A DNA stretch of 5,630 bases from Methanofastidiosum methylothiophilum. GTDB taxonomy: Archaea; Methanobacteriota_B; Thermococci; Methanofastidiosales; Methanofastidiosaceae. Positions 1-4,839 of the stretch are shown here, piece after piece (the first letter of the stretch is position 1; every line of letters starts with the position of its first letter). The stretch lies in contig LNJE01000032.1 of assembly GCA_001587635.1 (NCBI GenBank), positions 1 to 5,630 on the forward strand. Reading direction: 5' to 3'. The position numbers were made by a program, and so were the translations under genes. Below the pieces are notes generated by a model. The model saw nothing but the letters and a program-made list of their open reading frames with translations. It did no database searches and was not told the DNA's origin.

Positions 1-36
1 TTTAGTTAGACAAAATCTGACGAAAGGGGTTTTGTT

Positions 37-555
37 ATGTCAAGAAAAAGAAAGTATTCGGATGAGTTTAGACTAATGTTAGTTGATGAGTATCTCTCCG
101 GTAAAAATGGAGGATTTAAAACTATTGCAAAGAAATATGGTATAAATCACTCCATTGTTGAACGGTGGGTTCATCTTTATGAAACTCATGGTTCTGAAGG
201 CTTATGTAGTTCTTTAGGAAGATATAGTGGAAAATTTAAAATCTATGTTGTAGAATATATGCACATGAAAGAAATGTCATTAAAAGAAACAGCTAACTAT
301 TTCTGTATTCCCAGTGCCCCTACAGTGGCAAAATGGGAGCACATATATTATGAAGAAGGACCACAAGCCCTTCTGAAGGAAAGACGAGGTCGAAAAAGCA
401 TGATAAATAAGAAAAAGCTTAAGCCAAAGAAAAATGTCAATGAGAACGAAGAGCTTCTGGCAGAAGTCCAGCATCTTCGCATGGAGAATGAATACTTAAA
501 AAAATTGAACGCCTTAGTTCTACAGCGGGAAAAATCAGAACAGAAGAAAAAGTAA
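37..555 (+). CDS. IS3-family transposase OrfA (helix-turn-helix DNA-binding subunit)
   Basis: OrfA of IS3-family elements binds the terminal repeats and, by -1 frameshifting, supplies the N-terminus of the OrfAB transposase. The 172-residue product is normal length for the IS150-type group. Residues about 7-50 (starting KYSDEFRLMLVDEYL) form a first helix-turn-helix, and about 65-110 (MSLKETANYF, then PTVAKWEHIY) a second. A basic linker (KERRGRKSMINKKK) leads to a C-terminal leucine-zipper-like coiled coil from about 136 (EELLAEVQHLRMENEYLKKL), the multimerisation region. ATG at 37 is preceded at a good distance by a GAAAGGGG ribosome binding site (22-29). The gene ends in an A-rich run directly before TAA, where frameshifting into orfB would occur. 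The reading frame has no lesion, but its partner orfB is lost. Confidence 0.9.
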   Translation: MSRKRKYSDEFRLMLVDEYLSGKNGGFKTIAKKYGINHSIVERWVHLYETHGSEGLCSSLGRYSGKFKIYVVEYMHMKEMSLKETANYFCIPSAPTVAKWEHIYYEEGPQALLKERRGRKSMINKKKLKPKKNVNENEELLAEVQHLRMENEYLKKLNALVLQREKSEQKKK

Positions 556-617
556 CAGTCATTTCAGAACTAAGACAGAAACAATATTCCGTTTATTTTT
601 GTGAAATTTCAAGGTAA
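546..617 (+). pseudogene. IS3-family OrfB (DDE transposase) remnant, N-terminal ~22 codons
   Basis: In the -1 frame relative to orfA, codons 552-614 read VTVISELRQKQYSV then YFCEISR, ending at TAA (615-617). VISELRQ followed by an EISR-like segment is the usual beginning of IS150-type OrfB, where a partner reads roughly 'EI..IPRSTYYY' next. The run G-AAA-AAG immediately before the orfA stop (about 546-552) resembles the A-AAA-AAG slippery site this family uses for programmed -1 frameshifting. Everything after EISR, including the complete DDE integrase core, is missing. The stop arises because the sequence has switched to the neighbouring AlbA_2-type gene in another frame. No functional transposase can be made. 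Confidence 0.7.
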
Positions 618-1326
618 AAANAAAGCTTCCATATCAGAAAGAAGTNATTATGGCTATNGGTGTATTTTAACAACCTATGGGAAAATAAAGAACAGATTGC
701 AGGCTGAAAATATATGTATTTCTGATACGACAGTCAGNCCAAGAAAAGACATATATCTATTTGATTTTGATTGTGTTAATGAGNCAATTCTAAATGCTTT
801 AGTTCATAACGNTTGGACAATTACAGAGCCACAGATTTCAATGTTTCATGATAGACTTGAGATACTTTCTCATGGTGGACTTCCTAGCGGAATGACAAAA
901 GANCAATTCTTTGACGGAATAAGCNAGCCCAGAAATGCCNCATTGATGAGAATATTTTTAAATATGGGTCTTACTGAACATACTGGGCATGGCATTCCAA
1001 CNATTGTACAAAAATATGGTACAGAAGTTTTTGAAATTGAAAGCAATTATATTAGATGTACTATTCCTTTTGAAAAAGAAGTAATGAACCAAATAGACAA
1101 CAAAAANGTCGGTTTGAATGTCGGTTTGAATGTCGGTTTGAACAAAACCGAAAAGAAAGTGATAGAACTTTTGATAGAAAATCCAAGCATAACATCAGTA
1201 GAACTTGCAGAAAAAATAGGTGTAACAAAGAGGACTATCGAAAGAACATTTAAATCTTTGCAAGAAAAGAAAATGATTGAAAGAATTGGTTCAAAGCGAG
1301 ATGGAAATTGGATTGTGGTTAGGTAA
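601..1326 (+). pseudogene. 5'-truncated AlbA_2-type ATP-binding / winged-helix protein (C-terminal half)
   Basis: This is the C-terminal half of the same protein type as the intact gene at 3271-4668. F3-G5-K8-A9 of the fragment lines up with F222-G224-K227-A228 of that protein, so about 220 residues, including the AlbA_2 domain, are missing. A GHKL-like HATPase_c_4 region follows: ILNALVHN-x-W (about 63-72), DRLEILSHGGLPSG (about 84-97) and GHGIP (about 129-133). Residues 170-181 are VGLN three times, and a winged helix ends in IERIGSKRDGNW. The GTG at 601 has no ribosome binding site and is not a convincing start; the frame is open upstream only to 574. Eleven codons carry an N. The family is often labelled RecG-like or schlafen-like, but there is no helicase motif. 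Probably non-functional; an internal start is possible but unsupported. Confidence 0.75.
1108..1143 (+). repeat. 12-bp tandem repeat, three copies, encoding (VGLN)3
   Basis: The unit GTCGGTTTGAAT occurs at 1108-1119 and 1120-1131, and again at 1132-1143 with a final C instead of T. It is in frame and lies exactly between the ATPase-like domain and the winged helix, so copy-number change by slippage would lengthen or shorten the inter-domain linker by four residues without shifting the frame. The intact relative has NVGDKVVNKIPLN at the same place, with no tandem repeat. Confidence 0.95.
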
Positions 1327-1646
1327 ATAAATTATATTTATATTCAAAAAGACTAGAAGAGTAGTTTATTCCAATATATTGTGGAGGTTATGTTGGGGAT
1401 AATATTGGTAAAGCGCTTTATTTCCTTGAATATCGAGATTTTTAAAGTACTATCCGCTGAAAGATAAAATCCCTAATATTAGTTAAGAATTTCATGATGG
1501 ATATATTGTTTTTGACAGAGATACCGAACATTATTGCGGAGAGACTGCTAAAGATGTATGACAAAGAATCCTAATCCTGAAAATGTCAAGAAATGTATAG
1601 TCGAAAAATACTCAAAATATAAAATAACTTAGTAATGATTTCTAAG
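1327..1646 (+). other. Gene-free stretch with decayed, unrecognised coding scraps
   Basis: No intact gene is visible on either strand. Three consecutive + strand segments look like one reading frame broken several times. Positions 1365-1442 read FIPIYCGGYVGDNIGK then ALYFLEYRDF and a stop. About 1448-1557 reads YYPLKDKIPNIS, a stop at 1484-1486, then EFHDGYIVFDRDTEHYCGE and TAKDV. After a further shift, 1559-1632 reads MTKNPNPENVKKCIVEKYSK, ending YKIT and a stop. Charged residues, GGY/DGY motifs and the co-linear order suggest a former protein of roughly 90 residues or more, but I do not recognise the family. No terminator or RNA gene was seen here. Confidence 0.3.
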
Positions 1647-1677
1647 GCTGTAGTTACCTTTGTTCATAGTCTGTTTG

Positions 1678-1797
1678 TTAAGCTACAGATTCACAGGTAA
1701 GTTTACGATATGCTATAGGTATCATCCCATCAGGATTAAAGCTTGTAATTCTCTGTGTGCTGTAATAGCAGAAGATATATCTGAATATTATTTTTTT
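1678..1797 (-). pseudogene. IS3-family OrfB C-terminal tail remnant
   Basis: The minus-strand frame ending at the stop 1678-1680 reads IFRYIFCYYSTQRITS then FNPDGMIPIAYRKLTC and ESVA. The pattern YY-x-T-x-R followed by GM-x-P-x-x-YR is the conserved C-terminus of IS3-family OrfB transposases (rve integrase core tail). The DDE residues themselves lie in the missing part. The stop falls next to the right terminal repeat, as is normal in this family. Confidence 0.65.
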
Positions 1798-1799
1798 TA

Positions 1800-1919
1800 A
1801 TTGCATTCTGATCATTTCTTCAATACAACAAAAAAGCTAGCTGTTCAGATGCTTTTTATTTCCATATGTTCTGATGTTTTCAACGTTTCTTATTTGAACT
1901 CTTTACTGTACTTTCTCAT
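1800..1919 (-). pseudogene. IS3-family OrfA N-terminal remnant with stop and frameshift
   Basis: ATG (1919-1917) follows a GAGAGGTG ribosome binding site (1934-1927) on the minus strand. The translation is MRKYSKEFK, then TAA at 1892-1890, then ETLKTSEHMEIK. After loss of one A in the run at 1853-1857 it continues as KASEQLA. This matches the typical IS3 OrfA beginning (M-x-KYSKEFKEE-x-LKLS, then KKASEQLG), so the TAA is a GAA-to-TAA nonsense change and the A-run a one-base deletion. Similarity fades after SEQLA, where the internal deletion joins it to the orfB tail. Non-functional. Confidence 0.65.
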
Positions 1920-1964
1920 TTTTAAACACCTCTCTTTTGATTTTATTTTATCAATTTTTTCGGT

Positions 1965-1997
1965 GTTTGCCGACTATGCTTATATGATAACTGTCCA
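1965..1997 (-). repeat. IS terminal end, copy 1 (matches 3157-3189)
   Basis: Read on the minus strand from 1997, this 33-base end agrees at 26 of 33 positions, without gaps, with the segment read from 3189 to 3157. Shared core blocks are ACAGT, ATCA, ATAA, CATAGT and CAAA. Both start with TG, as IS3-family ends do. This copy sits 78 bases ahead of an orfA start, which marks it as a left end. Confidence 0.75.
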
Positions 1998-2034
1998 TTT
2001 ACTACTTACCTAAAAAATAAGAGTCTTTTATTTC

Positions 2035-2567
2035 TTATTTAACAATAATTTTTAAAGGTTTAGCAAAAAATGGAAATTTTTGATTCATGTTTTTTAAAAT
2101 TCGGTGCGATACTGCTTTTATAGGTATTCCATCGGGTTCATCTGTTGCATCCCATATCTATATTTCTCCATCTTTTATATAATCAAATATAACCACGTGA
2201 TCAATACTTCCGTTATTATCAGGATCAAAAAAAATAAAATCTCCCTTTTTTAACTTTTCAAAAGTTGTTTGAACACTATTATAATCAAGAAGAACTTGAG
2301 CCGATACATCTTTTTTTAAGACATCCCCATATAAAAACCATTCATATCCTAATTGATTGTACAAATAAATAATTAATCCAGAACAGTCAATTCCATTAGT
2401 ACTATTTCCGCCTAATTTGTATGGAACTCCTATTAAAGAAGGAAGAATTTGAAAAAAACATTCTTTTTCTTCCGAACTCAATAAAGTTTGTTCCCAAAAT
2501 TAGGTGTTTGAATGCAGGAAGTGAGAAAAAAAAGTAATATAAGTAATGTAAGTATAACTTTTATCAT
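2035..2567 (-). pseudogene. NlpC/P60-family lipoprotein, broken by a frameshift and an in-frame TAG
   Basis: NlpC/P60 proteins are cysteine peptidases, mostly peptidoglycan hydrolases at the cell surface. On the minus strand a GAGGTG ribosome binding site (2577-2572) precedes ATG at 2567. MIKVILTLLILLFFLTSC is a lipoprotein signal peptide with lipobox LTSC. The frame is lost at the A-run 2496-2499; one extra base there joins CIQTPNF to WEQTLLSSEEKECFF. The domain follows: GVPYKLGG, NGIDCSGLIIYLY (catalytic Cys) and GSIDHVVIFDY (catalytic His). TAG at 2160-2158 then interrupts an otherwise open frame that goes on for 40 codons (IWDATDEPDGIPIKAV to KPLKIIVK) and would carry the expected third polar residue of the triad. 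The restored product is about 177 residues. The internal TTG at 2481 is not a convincing start. An IS element ends 34 bases ahead of the ATG and has probably removed the promoter. Confidence 0.8.
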
Positions 2568-2601
2568 ACTGCACCTCTTTTTACTCCTATGAATATTTTT
2601 A

Positions 2602-3154
2602 TGACCTTATCCAAAATTTTGTACCAAACATTAAGTTAGCCCGGGTTGATTTTGTGAACTATTGTTGGTGATTTTTGATACGTATTGAGATGGAGTTAAT
2701 CCTCCCAAAGAACTGTGAGGTCGGAGGGTATTGTAATCATTTCTCCAGCTTTCAATAATTATTCTGGCTTCATTGATGCTTTTAAACCAGTGTGAATCCA
2801 GACACTCCTCACGAAACTTATCGTTGAACGATTCGGTATATGCATTCTCAAGTGGCTTCAGTACATCGACTTACTCTTTTCCCACTGAAAGATGTGTTCG
2901 TCTCAAGAGCAAGACATTCACGAGTTGCTTCATCTATTACAGTGAGAACACGAAATTTACGTCCGTTTGCGAAATCATCCGCTACAATTTGCTTAAGTCT
3001 TCGGTTCTCATCTTCGAGCTGTTTAAGACGCTTTGCTTCACTGATCTGTATATCTCCATATTTAGATTTCCTGCGTTAGATCGTTTGCTCACAGATAATG
3101 AATTATATCATCCAGAATAACATTTCTGATGGTTCAATCCGAGGGGAGAAGGTC
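2602..3154 (-). mobile_element. Internally deleted IS3-family (IS407-like) element with terminal inverted repeats
   Basis: The ends match in inverted orientation: + strand 2602-2612 is TGACCTTATCC, and the complement of 3144-3154 is TGACCTTCTCC. After a 7-8 base spacer both ends then show TTG-x-ACCA. TGACC-type ends fit the IS407 subgroup. Inside, on the minus strand, are pieces of orfA and orfB separated by deletions. At 553 bp it is less than half the ~1.2 kb expected for the group. The four flanking bases on each side (TTTA and GCTT) do not form a target duplication. An alternative left boundary at 3189 is possible if the TG-starting end there belongs to this element; the TGACC match at both ends argues for 2602-3154. 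Confidence 0.7.
2631..3075 (-). pseudogene. IS3-family OrfA-OrfB transposase remnant, deleted and frameshifted
   Basis: The first frame (minus strand, 3075-2848) begins with orfA coiled-coil sequence: KYGDIQISEAKRLKQLEDEN then RRLKQIVAD. It is fused in frame, across a deletion, to the orfB core DFANGRKFRVLTVIDEATRE and CLALETNTSFSGKRV, which carries the first catalytic Asp of the DDE triad (TVID). A one-base shift near 2871 leads into a second frame (2870-2631): VDVLKPL, then ENAYTESFNDKFREECLDSH with the catalytic Glu, then WRNDYNTLRPHSSLGGLTP and a stop. The segment between DVL and ENAYTES, containing the second catalytic Asp, is deleted. Upstream of 3075 a TAA interrupts a likely EQTI-x-RW motif of the orfA helix-turn-helix. 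Not functional. Confidence 0.8.
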
Positions 3155-3156
3155 AG

Positions 3157-3189
3157 CTTTGTCCACTATGTTTATTTGATGACTGTACA
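3157..3189 (-). repeat. Solo IS end, copy 2 (matches 1965-1997)
   Basis: Read from 3189 downward, this starts TGTACAGTCATCAAATAAAC and matches the left end at 1997-1965 at 26 of 33 positions in the same orientation. No transposase of that element type follows it; two bases further on is the terminal repeat of the IS407-like element. It is best read as the stranded end of an older copy whose body was lost or replaced, lying just upstream of the promoter of the next gene. Confidence 0.65.
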
Positions 3190-3210
3190 GATTTATCTAT
3201 TTGGTTTTAT

Positions 3211-3264
3211 ATACCACTTTATACCCCACTTATGATATAATATACGTGGTCAATAAAGTGAGGG
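3211..3264 (+). promoter_or_regulatory. Promoter of the AlbA_2-type gene, bracketed by an inverted repeat
   Basis: A perfect -10 box TATAAT lies at 3236-3241; the -35 position (about 3213-3218, ACCACT) is poor. CACTTTAT (3215-3222) and its exact complement ATAAAGTG (3253-3260) flank the -10 box with 30 bases between. In addition ATACC-ACTT (3211-3219) recurs as ATACCCCACTT (3221-3231), about one helical turn away. The right arm overlaps the ribosome binding site. Symmetric sites around a -10 box suggest an operator. Control by the downstream winged-helix protein itself is an inference. Confidence 0.45.
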
Positions 3265-3270
3265 ATAATT

Positions 3271-4668
3271 ATGGATAAATATATTAAACTCATAAACAAT
3301 TTAATTGAATATAAAACAGAGGAAGAATGGTTTGAGTTTAAAGAAAATTGGTTTGAAGCACATGGTATAGGAGAATATATTTCCGCATTATCAAATGGAG
3401 CAGTAATGAGAGATAAAGAATATGCTTATTTAGTTTGGGGCATTCAAGACGGTACCCATGAGATAGTTGGAACATCATTTGATTTTCATATGGACTTTAA
3501 AAAAGAACCCTTAGAACACTATTTAGCAAGACAGATTAATCCAGATGTTTCATTTTCATTTAAAGAAATTGAAATAGACGGTAAAAGGTTGGTAGTCTTG
3601 GAGATTCCATGTGCTGCAAAAATTCCAACTTCTTTTGATGGAGTGAGATATATACGTATTGGCTCAAGTAAAGTTAATGTAGCAAAATACCCTGAAAGAG
3701 AAGCAAAGCTATTTGAGAGCCTAAGAAAGGAAAAATGCTCTATCCAGAGCCTAGAGTCCGAATATCAAGAACTTACTTTTGAAAGATTGTTCACTTATTA
3801 TGCCGGAAAAGGTATTACACTAAACGCAAAAAACTTTAAAAAGAATTTAGGATTGTTTACTAAAGATGGAAAGCATAATTTATTAGCACAACTGCTTTCT
3901 GATGATAGTCATATTCCCATAAGAATCTCGGTGTTTACAGGAGAAACAAAAGCGTCACCATTATATTCTATAAAAGAATTTGGAAATACTTGTATCCTTT
4001 TATCCTTAGATAAGGTACTGGAATATGCAGATGTTATCAACTTGATCCAGACAGATGAAAAGAATCGGATGTTATCAAGAAAAGATATTCCTCTGTTTGA
4101 TATGAATGCCTTTCGTGAAGCAGCAATTAATGCTTTTGTTCACAATAAATGGGTAGATAGAAATGCCCCAATGATCACAGTATATAGTAATCGAATAGAA
4201 ATTTTATCACGAGGGACACTTGCTCCTAATCAAACAATGGAAGGATTTTATCTTGGAGAATCTATTCCTGTAAATCAAAAACTGTCGGATATATTCCTTC
4301 AATTACACATCAGTGAACGCTCTGGCAGAGGTGTTCCTAAGATAATAGATACTTATGGAAAAGATGTTTTTGATTTTAGAGAAAATTCTATTGTAGTTAA
4401 TATTCCTTTCAACAGAATTAATAGACATATAGACTATAATGTGGGGGATAAAGTGGTGAATAAAATACCCCTTAATCCAAGGAGGAAAAGGATTTTAGAA
4501 GAAATAAGAAACAATCCTAACATTACCCAAATACAGCTTATGCAGATCATTGGAATAGGTAAAACAGCTATGCAGAACAACATTAATTTTCTAAAAGAGT
4601 ATGGCTATATTGAAAGAATTGGATCTAATAAGGCCGGATATTGGAACATAAAGCTACTAGATGGATAG
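3271..4668 (+). CDS. AlbA_2 (schlafen-like) / HATPase_c_4 / winged-helix protein, full length
   Basis: Proteins of this architecture are commonly annotated as ATP-binding or schlafen-type putative transcriptional regulators, sometimes wrongly as RecG helicases. Their exact roles are mostly unknown. The 465-residue product has an N-terminal AlbA_2 nucleic-acid-binding domain (about 18-140: EEWFEFKENW, GEYISALSNGA, YLVWGIQDGTHEIVG, RYIRIGSSK). A linker domain (about 160-275) follows, then the GHKL-like ATPase region (about 279-375: FREAAINAFVHNKW with the N-box Asn, NRIEILSRG, SERSGRGVPKI). A winged helix (about 403-462: ITQIQLMQIIGIGKTAMQNN, ending IERIGSNKAGYW) completes it. ATG at 3271 follows a GAGGG site (3260-3264). 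No helicase motifs are present. It stands alone between a solo IS end and a separate membrane-protein gene. Transcription regulation or a stress/defence role is possible but not shown. Confidence 0.85.
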   Translation: MDKYIKLINNLIEYKTEEEWFEFKENWFEAHGIGEYISALSNGAVMRDKEYAYLVWGIQDGTHEIVGTSFDFHMDFKKEPLEHYLARQINPDVSFSFKEIEIDGKRLVVLEIPCAAKIPTSFDGVRYIRIGSSKVNVAKYPEREAKLFESLRKEKCSIQSLESEYQELTFERLFTYYAGKGITLNAKNFKKNLGLFTKDGKHNLLAQLLSDDSHIPIRISVFTGETKASPLYSIKEFGNTCILLSLDKVLEYADVINLIQTDEKNRMLSRKDIPLFDMNAFREAAINAFVHNKWVDRNAPMITVYSNRIEILSRGTLAPNQTMEGFYLGESIPVNQKLSDIFLQLHISERSGRGVPKIIDTYGKDVFDFRENSIVVNIPFNRINRHIDYNVGDKVVNKIPLNPRRKRILEEIRNNPNITQIQLMQIIGIGKTAMQNNINFLKEYGYIERIGSNKAGYWNIKLLDG

Positions 4669-4839
4669 TTACCGTTATTGCAATACACCGATAAGCACAA
4701 GCTTAACAAGAAACACCGCAGATAAAAGCAACTATAACTATGGAACTGAAAATCATACTGTTTTATATTTTAGACACCTGCGACTATACATTTTTGACAA
4801 ATTCATAATTATATCAAAATGACTGCTTAAGGAGCATAT
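4669..4839 (+). other. Intergenic spacer with a possible promoter for the membrane-protein gene
   Basis: The 171-base gap has no convincing open frame or hairpin terminator. A perfect -35 hexamer TTGACA lies at 4794-4799, but the matching -10 region (about 4815-4822, AAAATGA) is poor. A second possible -10, TATACA, lies at 4785-4790. The gap and separate ribosome binding site argue that the genes on either side are transcribed independently. Confidence 0.25.

Larger units (their letters stand above)
1..617 (+). mobile_element. Partial IS3-family (IS150-type) insertion sequence, left part only
   Basis: This stretch holds the left part of an IS3-family element: an intact orfA followed by the first codons of orfB in the -1 frame. 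The extreme left terminal repeat is cut off by the window edge; bases 1-36 look like the inner part of the left end plus the ribosome binding site. Nearly all of orfB, with the DDE catalytic domain, and the right terminal repeat are absent: the sequence passes at about 600-616 into an unrelated ATP-binding protein gene. It is therefore a dead fragment for self-transposition, although its OrfA could still be made. The IS3 family assignment rests on OrfA architecture, the -1 overlap and the orfB start motif VISELRQ; no named element was identified. Confidence 0.8.
1647..1997 (-). mobile_element. Internally deleted IS3-family element (about 350 bp), both ends present
   Basis: Read on the minus strand, this begins at 1997 with a left end starting TGGACAGTTATCATATAAGC, then CATAGTC. 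It continues with a ribosome binding site and orfA start, jumps to the last ~38 codons of orfB, and ends just after the orfB stop with a decayed inverted copy of the end (+ strand: TAGTTA at 1651-1656, CATAGTC at 1665-1671). Roughly 1 kb of a normal IS3 element is therefore missing from the middle. The left boundary (about 1647) is uncertain by a few bases because the right-end repeat is degenerate. No target-site duplication is visible. It cannot make a transposase. Confidence 0.65.

Noticed and set aside
280..474. A 64-codon minus-strand open frame
   Set aside because: It lies wholly inside the intact orfA on the other strand, has no ribosome binding site and shows no family motif.
601..603. 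GTG as the true start of the ATP-binding protein fragment
   Set aside because: No ribosome binding site precedes it, and alignment to the intact relative shows the sequence starts mid-protein.
1108..1143. Possible CRISPR-like repeat array
   Set aside because: The three 12-base units are directly adjacent with no spacers, and they are in frame within a coding sequence.
1801..2013. A + strand open frame of about 70 codons starting with TTG, rich in Phe and Leu
   Set aside because: It is the reverse of a recognisable minus-strand orfA remnant (MRKYSKEFK..) and its IS end; it has no ribosome binding site.
2014..2040. AAATAA/TTATTT hairpin with a T-run as terminator for the minus-strand lipoprotein gene
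   Set aside because: The stem is only six A-T pairs with a seven-base loop. In sequence this AT-rich it is not distinguishable from chance.
2773..3120. Two overlapping + strand open frames (about 115 and 79 codons)
   Set aside because: Both lie opposite the minus-strand transposase remnant, whose motifs (TVIDEATRECLA, ENAYTESFND, RPHSSLGGLTP) are unmistakable.
2619..3189. Alternative IS407-like element limits using TGTAC at both 2620 and 3189
   Set aside because: Only five terminal bases agree, whereas the TGACCTT-x-TCC ends at 2602 and 3154 match at 10 of 11 bases plus TTG-x-ACCA. The 3189 end matches the other IS type instead.
3271..4668. Annotation as RecG-type DNA helicase
   Set aside because: Walker A/B and helicase motifs are absent. 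Only the AlbA_2, GHKL-like and winged-helix regions that are often mislabelled this way are seen.
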